Source: Nocardia brasiliensis NBRC 14402 (GTDB lineage: Bacteria; Actinomycetota; Actinomycetes; Mycobacteriales; Mycobacteriaceae). Taken from it: DNA of 64,000 nucleotides. The position numbers and the translations under genes are program-made. Shown here piece after piece: positions 17,111 to 25,233 of this stretch. Below the pieces are notes generated by a model. That model worked only from the letters and a program-made list of their open reading frames with translations, did no database searches and was not told where the DNA came from. The number at the start of each line of letters is the position of its first letter. Within the stretch, counting starts at the first letter, position 1. The DNA lies in NCBI RefSeq assembly GCF_000308475.2, contig NZ_BAFT02000068.1, positions 1-64,000 of the forward strand, written 5' to 3'.

Positions 17111-18115
17111 ATGCGGAGGATTGCCACCCGGATTCGTTCGGGGGTCGTGATTGCGGCGGCCATGCTGACGGTGCTCGGGTGGGTGGCGCCGGTAGCCACG
17201 GCCGACCCGGGACCTACCGCGCAGGTCGTATTCAACAAGCCCGGTCCGCACCCGGTCGCGACGGCGGTCCGCACGAATCCCTGTCAGGAATCGGTCTACG
17301 GCATGTTCCAGCACATCGTCGTGCACATGCTGGGCAACCGCGACGACATGACCTGCACTCAGGCCTTCCCGAACGGACTCGAATCGCCGATCGGCGTGAA
17401 CACCTATTATCCGGCCGATATCGCGGACCTGCCGAACGCTCCGCTGCTGGTCTTCACCTCCGGCTTCGACGCGAACCCCGGCATGTACGACGCGCTGGCC
17501 AAACAGTGGGCGAGCCACGGATTCGTCGTGGTGATCCCGTACGAGTTCTTCAACTCGCTGATATACGTGCCCGCGCTCGGGGTGGCGAGCGCCGTGGTGG
17601 CCGACCGCGACCCGAATTCGCCGCTGTATCAAAAGGTCGACCTGAGCCGGACGATCTTCGCGGGCCACTCGGGCGGCGGCCAGGCGGCCTTGCAGGCGGG
17701 CACCGTGTTCCCGAGTATCGCCGCCGCGATCGATCCGGCCATGCGCGTGCGCGGCGTGCTCGCCGTGCAACCGGGCCCGCTCGCGGTGGGTGCGCTGGTG
17801 TCGGTGCCGACGCTGTTCCTCACCGGCTACAACGATTTCGTGGTGCCCGATTTCGCCTGGGTGCGCTGGTGGCAGTACAACCTGACCTTCAACGCCCCGG
17901 CCTGGATCGCCAATGCCCGTGGCGTGAGCCATTTTTCACCGGTCGACGGACTGGACAACTATCTGTCCGCCGGTACCGCGGTGGCCTGGCTGCGCTATCT
18001 GGCCTTCGGCGACGAGCTCGCCCGGCAGTATTTCGTCGGTCCCGACTGGCGACTGCCCGCGGACAAGACCTATTTCAGCGTCGAACGCAACGCGCTCGCG
18101 AACGCGGTGCAGTGA
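17111..18115 (+). CDS. Secreted alpha/beta hydrolase (chlorophyllase/dienelactone-hydrolase-like)
   Basis: A 334-residue exported hydrolase. The signal peptide is about residues 1-31 (cleavage near VATADPG). The nucleophile serine lies in GHSGGGQAAL, the acid in LTGYNDFVVPD and the histidine in VSHFSPVDG. The fold and order suggest a lipase/esterase related to chlorophyllase- and PET-hydrolase-like enzymes, but the substrate is unknown. GAGGAG precedes the ATG. The next gene begins 28 nt later on the same strand and also encodes an exported serine hydrolase, so the two probably form an operon. Confidence 0.8.
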   Translation: MRRIATRIRSGVVIAAAMLTVLGWVAPVATADPGPTAQVVFNKPGPHPVATAVRTNPCQESVYGMFQHIVVHMLGNRDDMTCTQAFPNGLESPIGVNTYYPADIADLPNAPLLVFTSGFDANPGMYDALAKQWASHGFVVVIPYEFFNSLIYVPALGVASAVVADRDPNSPLYQKVDLSRTIFAGHSGGGQAALQAGTVFPSIAAAIDPAMRVRGVLAVQPGPLAVGALVSVPTLFLTGYNDFVVPDFAWVRWWQYNLTFNAPAWIANARGVSHFSPVDGLDNYLSAGTAVAWLRYLAFGDELARQYFVGPDWRLPADKTYFSVERNALANAVQ

Positions 18116-18143
18116 TCCGGAAAGAAACAGGAGTGGGACGAGG

Positions 18144-19541
18144 ATGAAACTCCGTCGGGGATGGCCGAGCGGACTCGTGTGCATTGCGCTGGTCGCGGCC
18201 GCACTGGTGTGCCCGCGGGCGGCGGCCGCGCCGGCCGCCGAGCTGTCGTGCGCCGAACCCGCCGCGGGACAGACGGCGCAACGGGCTGATCCGGCGGCCG
18301 CGGGCGTCGATCCGGCCGCACTGGACGCCGCGCTGGATTTCGGGTCCGCCAAGGGGGCGTTCGCGATGCAGGTGTATCGGCACGGCTGCCTGATCGGCGA
18401 CCGCACCGGCACCGGGAATCTGCCGATGCCGCTGGCCAGTTCGTCGAAAGGCGTCGCCTCGGTCGCTGTCGGCCGGGCGATCACGCTCGGCTACTTCGGC
18501 TTGGACGATCCGCTCGGCAAGTTCTTCCCGCACGCCGATGCCGCCCATGCCGCGCTCACCGTGCGTCAGGTGCTGAATCAGACGACGGGGCTGCGGTTCA
18601 CCTGGGCCGCGGACATCGCGGGCATCGCCACCGACGAGGTGTCGCAGACCTTGCAGACCCCGTTCGAGTTCGCGCCCGGCACCACCTTCCAGTACGCGCA
18701 GGCGGTGCTCGTGCTGTTGCCGAAGATCGTGGAGATCACGACGGGCCTGGACTTCCAGGACTTCGTGCAGCGAGAAGTCATGCAGCCGTTGGGCATCGAC
18801 CGCGATCAGTGGGTGTGGCTGCGCGATCGCAGCGGGAACACCGCCGTCAACGGCGGTCTCGCGATGCGCGCCGACGACCTGGCCCGCCTGGCGCTGCTGA
18901 TGTTGCACGAGGGGCGCTGGGGCGCAACGCAACTCATCGATCCGGACTACATCCGGCAGGCCCGGCAGCCGACCGAGGCCAACGGCGGCTACGGTTTCCT
19001 GTTCTGGCTCAACGCCGGTGATTCGTACAAGACCGCGACGGTGCCCACCGCCAAGGTGTTCGAGCACCCGATGTTCCCGGGCGCGCCCCGTGACCTGTAC
19101 GCCTTCGTCGGGGCGCTCGGCCAGTTCGCGGTGATGATTCCCAGCCGCGACATGGTGATCGTCCGGCTCGGCATCCCGGGCGGTATCGACACCGGCAATG
19201 TGCAGACTTCCCTTGCCGCCGAATCCAATCCAGATAACAAGGAGTTCCTGCGCCGGGTGGTCGCGTCCGTCGCCGATCAACCCGCCGAGCCGTTCGACGA
19301 TCCCTACCGCTACGGCGACCATTTCGGCCCGATCATCAGCGATCTCGACGACCTGGCTTTCTGGGTCGATCCCGAACACCTGGCGCAGATCCTGCTCGGC
19401 GTCGGACCGTACGCGCCGTCGAACTGCAACGTCGCCTGGTGCAACGGAAAGATCCTGCCGCAGGACATCTTCGCGGCCGTGCTCGATTCCACCGGCCAGC
19501 TCGTCGCCGCGCTGCTCGGCCTCGGGCACGGGCCGCGCTGA
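18144..19541 (+). CDS. Secreted serine hydrolase, class C beta-lactamase/penicillin-binding fold
   Basis: A 465-residue exported protein. A signal peptide ends near RAAAAPAAE. The SxxK nucleophile motif is SSSKG (within LASSSKGVASVA), a Tyr at TTFQYAQA takes the YxN role, and a long strand-rich part follows. The family includes 6-aminohexanoate-dimer hydrolases, esterases and DD-peptidases; which of these it is cannot be decided. The C-terminal 100 residues (about 365-465, with three Cys) extend beyond the core. It is second in the operon with the alpha/beta hydrolase and ends 1 nt from the convergent jetC. Confidence 0.82.
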   Translation: MKLRRGWPSGLVCIALVAAALVCPRAAAAPAAELSCAEPAAGQTAQRADPAAAGVDPAALDAALDFGSAKGAFAMQVYRHGCLIGDRTGTGNLPMPLASSSKGVASVAVGRAITLGYFGLDDPLGKFFPHADAAHAALTVRQVLNQTTGLRFTWAADIAGIATDEVSQTLQTPFEFAPGTTFQYAQAVLVLLPKIVEITTGLDFQDFVQREVMQPLGIDRDQWVWLRDRSGNTAVNGGLAMRADDLARLALLMLHEGRWGATQLIDPDYIRQARQPTEANGGYGFLFWLNAGDSYKTATVPTAKVFEHPMFPGAPRDLYAFVGALGQFAVMIPSRDMVIVRLGIPGGIDTGNVQTSLAAESNPDNKEFLRRVVASVADQPAEPFDDPYRYGDHFGPIISDLDDLAFWVDPEHLAQILLGVGPYAPSNCNVAWCNGKILPQDIFAAVLDSTGQLVAALLGLGHGPR

Positions 19542-19542
19542 C

Positions 19543-22500
19543 CTAGCTGACCGGAGTGAGTTCCAGCCCGCCCTCGATGGTGGTATGGGTACGGCGGCGG
19601 TTCGGCGAACCGAGGGCGGCGGTGAGATCGGTGCCGTCGTGCTCGGCGAGCAGTTCGCCGCTGTCCCAGACCAAGAGCGTGGCGCTCACCGTGTTCTCGG
19701 CGGCGGCGTGCGCGAGATCGTAGTGGGCGCAGCCGGGCACGTGCGGGTAGGTGATCCACAGGTCATAGCCGGTCATGAACAGGTCGAGGTCGAATTGCAC
19801 ACTGAGGCCGAGCAATTCGCTGCGGCCGTTGTCGTCGACACCGGCGAAGGCCTCGTCCAGCGCGAGTAGGCGCGGCGCCTGCGGATCGGCCGAATCCAGC
19901 ATCACGTGCGCCGCGGCGAACAGCGGTAGGTGCAGCGAGACCGACTGCTCACCGCCGGACAGCGCGCTGTGCCTGGCCACCGTCAGCTTGTCCTCGCTGC
20001 CGTCGGCGGAGATGAGGGTGAACGAGAACACCCGCCAGGTGCGGTAATCCAGCGTCGCCGCCAGGATCTCGGGGTACGAACGTTCCGGGTGCGCGGCACG
20101 CGCGGCGCGGATCTCCGACGCGAAATGCGCTCGGATCGTGGCCAATTCGTCCGCGCCGAGCACCGAGGCGTCCCGGTCGAGCAGTTTGCACATGGCGCGC
20201 GCGGGATCGGAGAGCGTATCGGCGAGCACCCAGTGCACGCCGATGGTGTTGCCCGAGGACATCCGTCGCTGCTTCATCTCCGCGCCCATCTTGGCGATGA
20301 GTTCGCGGGCGTCGCTGGTGCGTTCGTAGATCTGCTGGGCGAGCCCGGTGAGCAGCGCGTCCTCCAGGATGCGGCGCTCGGCGTCGGTGAGCAGCAGTTC
20401 CTGATCCTTGCGCGCGCTGTCGATGCGGGCGGCGAAATCGGCGAGGGCCGACATACCGTCGTCGTCCTGCACCTGCACCACGGTGAGCCCGTCGGCGGCA
20501 TCCCATTGCAGGCGATAGTCCCGCCCCGAACCGGCCAGCGCGGCATCGAACTCCTGGAGCGCCGCGGTGACCGCGCTGCGGGTCGACTTGCGGGTCGCCT
20601 CGCTGGCGCGCACGGACGCCGTTGCGGTGCTGAGGTTCTCGAACAGTTCGGCGACCTCTTCGGGCAGCACCTGCGGCTCGGCCTCCGGTCCGGCCTGCGC
20701 GATCCGGTACAGCAGCTGCTCCGGGGTGGACCAGGCGGCGTCGCTGCTGGGCCAGCGGCCGTCCGCCGGTGCGCCGAGCAACCGCAGCAGGTCCGGCCGG
20801 GCATACGGGGCAAGGGCTTTCACGTCGGCGAGCACCTCGGTGAGGGCGGTGCCGAGCGATTCGTGCGCGGTCCGGTAGGCGGCCTCGGCGTCGCCGATCG
20901 CCTCGATCGCCTCGTTGGCGGCCTTGCGCGCGGCCTTCTGCTCGGCCTTGGTCGCCTCGATCTTCGCGCGGGCCTTCGCCAGTTCCTGATCGATATCGGC
21001 GGCGCCCGCCCCCAGCGCCTCGCGCAGGGTTTCCAGCTTGCGCAGCTGCTCCTGATAGCCGGACTTGGCCGCCTCGGCCTCCTCGGCGAAGGCTTCGGCG
21101 AGATCCTTGGCCTCGGCGTAGCGGTCGGCCCCCTCGCGTTCGCGTTCGCGTTCCCGCTCGTGCTCGGTGCGCAGCCGGAGTAGACCGGTGCCGGTGTTCT
21201 CGAAATGCCGGATGGCGGCGGCGAGCGCGTCGAGTTCGCGCGGGTCGCGTGGCGTCCGGTGTTTGACGGCGGCCGCGCGCAACTTCTTCTCCACCGCCGT
21301 GACCTCGGCGACCGCCTGGTCGAGGTCGCGTTCGGCCTGCGCGGCGGCCTCGGTGCGCGAGCGCATCATGCCCGCGGTCTCCGAGACCGCCCGCAGGGCC
21401 GTGGCGACCGCGGTGGCGCGCGGTAAAGCCTTACCCGCCGCGGAGATTCGCGCGAGTTCCGCCGTGGCGGCGGCCTCGTCGTTCGTGGCCGCCTGTTCGG
21501 CCGCGGCCGCGGCCTCGAGCGCGGCGGCGAGTTCGGTCAGCCGCAGCTCGCGCCTGCGCGCGCGGGCGGTGGCGCCGATGAATTCGGCATCGGTCTTGTG
21601 GTGCCTGCCGAGCTGCACGCCCTGCCGGAAGCCGCCCGCGGTGCTCACCGCGAGGCCGCCCGCCGGGTCGCCCTTGCCCTCGTGCAGCGCGATGGAGGCG
21701 AGCACGTCGGCGACGGCCTGGTGCGGCACCGTCAGCGCGTCCGAATCCTCCTCGACGACAAGGACATCGGCGAGCGTGCGGCCCTTCGGCCGGTCCGCGT
21801 CGGGCAGCGGGACGAGGAACTGATCCGAGTCGTACTGCGCGGGCGGCTCGGCGCACACCCAGCCGTCCAGGAGATCGGCGGCATGCAGCGCGGCCTCGAT
21901 GCCCGCGGCGGCCGCGGGCGGCACATCGTCGGCGAACCGGACCAGCCGCCACAGCGGTGCGCCGGGGCGGTCCGCGGTGCTGCGCGCCCGCGCGGCGAAA
22001 GCCGGTGGCGCGTCATCGCTTTGCGCGGCCACGCGGTCGCGTTCGGCGGTCAGCTCGGCGATCTGCGCGGCCGCCGTCGCCGCCCGGCCCCGGGCCTCCT
22101 GGCGCCGGTTGCGGATCTCGTCCAGCAGCGGTTCGCCGCGTTCGGCGAGCACCTCCGCGACCGTCGCCTCCTCCGAACCGGCCTGCGCCAGTGCGGTGTC
22201 GAGGGCCTCGAACAAGCCGTCCTTGATGGGGGAGTACACGTCGCGGTGCTCGTCCCACCAACTGCGCAGCGCCGCTGCGGCTTCGGTGCGGGCGAGCACG
22301 ACCGCAGCCTCGGCATGCGCGACCTCGGCAGCGGCCGCTTCGCTCAATTCGCGGGCGCGTTCGGCCAGGCGTTCGGCCCGGGTGCGTTCGGCGGCCGCCT
22401 TTTCCATCAGCCCGAGTGTCTGCCGGACCTGGCGCACGTCGGCGTCGCGCTCCTCGGCATGCGACCGGACCGCGGTGGTGAGCTGGTCGGCCCGTGCAGC

Positions 22501-23727
22501 CTCCGACAGCGGCGTCCAGGCGATGCCCGCTTCCTCTGCGGCGGAACGCAATTCGTCCTCACCGCGGGACAGCGCGGCGGCCGCGCTGTGCACCGCGGTG
22601 CGGGCCCGCTCGGCCTCCTGCGCCCGCTGGTCCAGGGTCTGGCGCGCTTTGAGCGCCTTGTCGCCGTGCACGCCCGCCGAGGTCTCCAGCCGGCGGACCG
22701 CGTCGGCCAGGTCGTCGAGCTGCTGCTTGCCCTCGTAGGCGCTGGAGCGTTGCAGGTTCTCCCGGTCGCCGAGGGCCTCCTCGTAGGCGCGGTCCGCGTC
22801 CTCGGCCCGGGTCTCGGCGGTGGCGCGTTCGGCCTCGCGACGTTCCCGCAGCGCGGTCGCGGCGAACAGCGCGGTGCTCGCGTGGGTCACCGCGTCGAGC
22901 CGGGTGCGCAGCTGGTCTACGTCGGTCTTGGCCTGCACCGCAAGGTATTTGCGGTAGACCTCGACGAAGGTCCGGGTAGCGCTGTCTGCGTGTACCAGGC
23001 CCTCCAGGGTGCGCCCGACCTCCTCCATATCGCTGAACGAGCGGGCCGCGTCCAGGATCAGTTGCTCGTCGAGCGGGCGCAGACCGTCGGTCAGCGCCTG
23101 CGAAAGCCCGCGCGGATCCAAGTTTTTGGCCAGCTGCGGGCGGCGCAGCGTGAGGATCAGATTGATCAGCTGGTCATAGCGCTGGGTGCCGAGCCCGAAC
23201 ATGCGGGCGTCGATGGCATTGCGGTACTCGACCGGGCGGTCGACGATGGCGTCGGTGCCGATCTGCTCGGCGAGTTGTTTGCGGGTGAGCGGCCGGTCGT
23301 CGGGACCGATCAGTGAGAAGTCCACGCCGACCCGGCCGTCGGCCACGAAGTACCAGCGGGTGACCTTGTCCGAGGAACGGGTGGCGCGCATGCCGATGCC
23401 GATGGTCACGGCCTCCGGGTCGTCCCAGTTGCCGCGCGCGAACTCCATCCAGACGTACGAGTACGCCGATTCCTGCTTGCGGTACAGCAGATTCGACTTC
23501 ATCGTGCGTTCTTCACCGGCGAACGGGTTGAGCCGGCGCGCCTCGATCCGGCCGTCCAGCACGAACGGGAACAGCACCTCGAGCGCCTTGGTCTTACCGG
23601 ACCCGTTGGGGCCGCGCAGCACCAATCTGCCGTCGGCGAAGCAGTATTCCTGGTCGCGGTAGTCCCACAGGTTGATGATCCCGGCGCGGGTCGGGATGAA
23701 CCGCACTCCGCCGTGAATGAGCGACAT
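19543..23727 (-). CDS. jetC: Wadjet type II JetC-like SMC ATPase (TIGR02680 family)
   Basis: A 1394-residue SMC/MukB-like protein. Walker A (GPNGSGKT) is at residues 39-46, the ABC signature SGGEQ near 1257, and Walker B with the catalytic Glu (LLALDEAFAG) at 1287. Between them are long Ala/Glu/Arg-rich coiled-coil arms, about 250-520 and 760-1000, broken by a hinge-like globular part near 570-740. In type II Wadjet, JetABC forms a loop-extruding complex that recognises circular plasmids and JetD cuts them. It starts 4 nt after the jetB stop and is the last gene of the operon. No JetD follows; the convergent serine hydrolase gene begins at once. Confidence 0.9.
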   Translation of the reverse strand: MSLIHGGVRFIPTRAGIINLWDYRDQEYCFADGRLVLRGPNGSGKTKALEVLFPFVLDGRIEARRLNPFAGEERTMKSNLLYRKQESAYSYVWMEFARGNWDDPEAVTIGIGMRATRSSDKVTRWYFVADGRVGVDFSLIGPDDRPLTRKQLAEQIGTDAIVDRPVEYRNAIDARMFGLGTQRYDQLINLILTLRRPQLAKNLDPRGLSQALTDGLRPLDEQLILDAARSFSDMEEVGRTLEGLVHADSATRTFVEVYRKYLAVQAKTDVDQLRTRLDAVTHASTALFAATALRERREAERATAETRAEDADRAYEEALGDRENLQRSSAYEGKQQLDDLADAVRRLETSAGVHGDKALKARQTLDQRAQEAERARTAVHSAAAALSRGEDELRSAAEEAGIAWTPLSEAARADQLTTAVRSHAEERDADVRQVRQTLGLMEKAAAERTRAERLAERARELSEAAAAEVAHAEAAVVLARTEAAAALRSWWDEHRDVYSPIKDGLFEALDTALAQAGSEEATVAEVLAERGEPLLDEIRNRRQEARGRAATAAAQIAELTAERDRVAAQSDDAPPAFAARARSTADRPGAPLWRLVRFADDVPPAAAAGIEAALHAADLLDGWVCAEPPAQYDSDQFLVPLPDADRPKGRTLADVLVVEEDSDALTVPHQAVADVLASIALHEGKGDPAGGLAVSTAGGFRQGVQLGRHHKTDAEFIGATARARRRELRLTELAAALEAAAAAEQAATNDEAAATAELARISAAGKALPRATAVATALRAVSETAGMMRSRTEAAAQAERDLDQAVAEVTAVEKKLRAAAVKHRTPRDPRELDALAAAIRHFENTGTGLLRLRTEHEREREREREGADRYAEAKDLAEAFAEEAEAAKSGYQEQLRKLETLREALGAGAADIDQELAKARAKIEATKAEQKAARKAANEAIEAIGDAEAAYRTAHESLGTALTEVLADVKALAPYARPDLLRLLGAPADGRWPSSDAAWSTPEQLLYRIAQAGPEAEPQVLPEEVAELFENLSTATASVRASEATRKSTRSAVTAALQEFDAALAGSGRDYRLQWDAADGLTVVQVQDDDGMSALADFAARIDSARKDQELLLTDAERRILEDALLTGLAQQIYERTSDARELIAKMGAEMKQRRMSSGNTIGVHWVLADTLSDPARAMCKLLDRDASVLGADELATIRAHFASEIRAARAAHPERSYPEILAATLDYRTWRVFSFTLISADGSEDKLTVARHSALSGGEQSVSLHLPLFAAAHVMLDSADPQAPRLLALDEAFAGVDDNGRSELLGLSVQFDLDLFMTGYDLWITYPHVPGCAHYDLAHAAAENTVSATLLVWDSGELLAEHDGTDLTAALGSPNRRRTHTTIEGGLELTPVS

Positions 23728-23731
23728 CGCC

Positions 23732-25147
23732 TCAGTTCCCTTCCGTGCCAGTGCTGTCGGACCCGTAGGTGTCGGCCGCGGTGACGAACAGTTCCTCGGT
23801 GCGCTTGGTGCGGACGGTGACCACTGCGCCGCGATAGCGCGCCAGGGCGGGCAGGACCAGCAGCCCGTCCTCGATCGAACGGACCAGGCGCAGCCGTTCG
23901 AGCAGCGCGACCACCTCGGTGGTCAGCCCCGGCACGTCGGCCTGCCACTGGGCGGCGAAGGTGGCGCCGTAGCGATCGGCGAGCGCCTGCATGGTCTCGC
24001 GCACCCAGGCCGATTCGACCAGCGGATAGGTCGCCTCGAACGACTCGTCGCGCTCGCTCTCCGCCGCCGAATCATCCTGCGCCAGATGGTCTTCGAACAC
24101 GCTGCGCAGTTCGGCGAGCGGCGCGAAGACGGTGGACTCCGGGATCGCGCCGTCCAGTTGTGCGGCGAGCGCCTCGCCCGCGTCGGGCGGCGCGGGCCGC
24201 CGGTCGAGCGGATTGTCGATATCGAGCACGCGGTCGGCGATCTCGCCCGCCAGCAGCAAGCCGACCTGGGCCAGCGTGCCGGTGCTCGGGAAGCGGATAT
24301 CGGAGAGCCGGCCGGAGGTATCGATCAAGGCCACGCCCTCGGCCCGGCGTTCGGCCCGCAGTCCGGTGAACAGTTCGACATCGGCCACGATCCGGTCGTG
24401 TCCGAGCACCGGGCGTTCGGCGGGAGCGAGGTCCTCGAGATACACCACGGGGCGCTCGACGAGCGCGCGGCGCACCCGCCTGGCCAGGTCCGCAGCGGTG
24501 GGCGCGTGCGTCGCGCCCGCACCCTCCTCGGTGAGCAGCCCGCGCACGCTGTGCAGATGTTGCAGCGCGCGCGGCGGCCGGAACAGCGCGAACACCACGG
24601 GCCGGTCGATGTCGTAGAGCGCCTCGCCCGCCTCCGGATCGCTGGCCCAGCCGCCCGCGTCACCGTCGGCCAGGGTGAGCGCGCCGCGATGGGTCAGCCA
24701 GCCGACCGCGTCCACGAAGGCGTCCCGATCGGCGGCCCGGTCGGTGGACAGTTCCAATCCTTCGACCCGGCCCGCGTACGCGGCGACCTGATCGGCCAAC
24801 TCCGACAACGTGGTCTGATCGCCTGCCCGGCCCAGCGCGGCCAGCGAGAGCGCGAGATAGGCGTAGCGCCTGCGATCGAACACCCGGTCGGCGGGCGTGC
24901 GCGCGGGCTTGCCCGCGTCGAGCCGATCGATGATCGGGAACACCCGGGCCGTGGTCTCGGTGACCTCGAGCCGGTAGCCGAACAGTTCGGCCAGGTCCTC
25001 GCGCAATTCCGTGGCCCAGCGCCGGATCAGCGGCAGCGCGATCCGGTCCGGATAGGTCCTGGTCACCAGATGATTGGCGAGGATGACCCGGGCGGCGCGC
25101 TGGTAGTTGTCCAGCGCGAGCGAGTCGATCTTGCGTCCGTGCATCAT
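23732..25147 (-). CDS. jetB: Wadjet type II JetB-like protein (TIGR02678 family)
   Basis: A 471-residue protein of the TIGR02678 family, the kleisin-associated (KITE/MukE-like) subunit of type II Wadjet. Recognisable features are the N-terminal segment ARVILANHLVTRTYPDRIALPLIRRW, the FGYRLEVTETTARVFP wing, RRYAYLALSLAALGRAGDQ, and the C-terminal winged helix (VALLERLRLVRSIEDGLLVLPALARY). It lies between jetA and jetC on the same strand. A 29-codon reading frame precedes it, linked at both ends by stop/start overlaps. The codons ATGATG give two possible starts. Confidence 0.87.
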   Translation of the reverse strand: MMHGRKIDSLALDNYQRAARVILANHLVTRTYPDRIALPLIRRWATELREDLAELFGYRLEVTETTARVFPIIDRLDAGKPARTPADRVFDRRRYAYLALSLAALGRAGDQTTLSELADQVAAYAGRVEGLELSTDRAADRDAFVDAVGWLTHRGALTLADGDAGGWASDPEAGEALYDIDRPVVFALFRPPRALQHLHSVRGLLTEEGAGATHAPTAADLARRVRRALVERPVVYLEDLAPAERPVLGHDRIVADVELFTGLRAERRAEGVALIDTSGRLSDIRFPSTGTLAQVGLLLAGEIADRVLDIDNPLDRRPAPPDAGEALAAQLDGAIPESTVFAPLAELRSVFEDHLAQDDSAAESERDESFEATYPLVESAWVRETMQALADRYGATFAAQWQADVPGLTTEVVALLERLRLVRSIEDGLLVLPALARYRGAVVTVRTKRTEELFVTAADTYGSDSTGTEGN

Positions 25148-25233
25148 GAGCGCTCCAGTGTGTCACGCAGATTCCGGCCGGCCCGCGGCGTGCCGTCTCG
25201 GCGCGCGGCGGGGGTCGGCGCCGTGGTGTTCAT
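25144..25233 (-). CDS. Coupled 29-residue micro-ORF between jetA and jetB
   Basis: An ATG overlaps the jetA stop as ATGA, and the reading frame ends in TGA overlapping the jetB start (TCATGATG). The predicted peptide MNTTAPTPAARRDG... is Arg/Ala/Thr-rich with no known domain. The two overlaps suggest ribosomes pass through it to reach jetB. It may instead be the N-terminus of jetB split by a one-base shift. Function unknown. Confidence 0.4.
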   Translation of the reverse strand: MNTTAPTPAARRDGTPRAGRNLRDTLERS

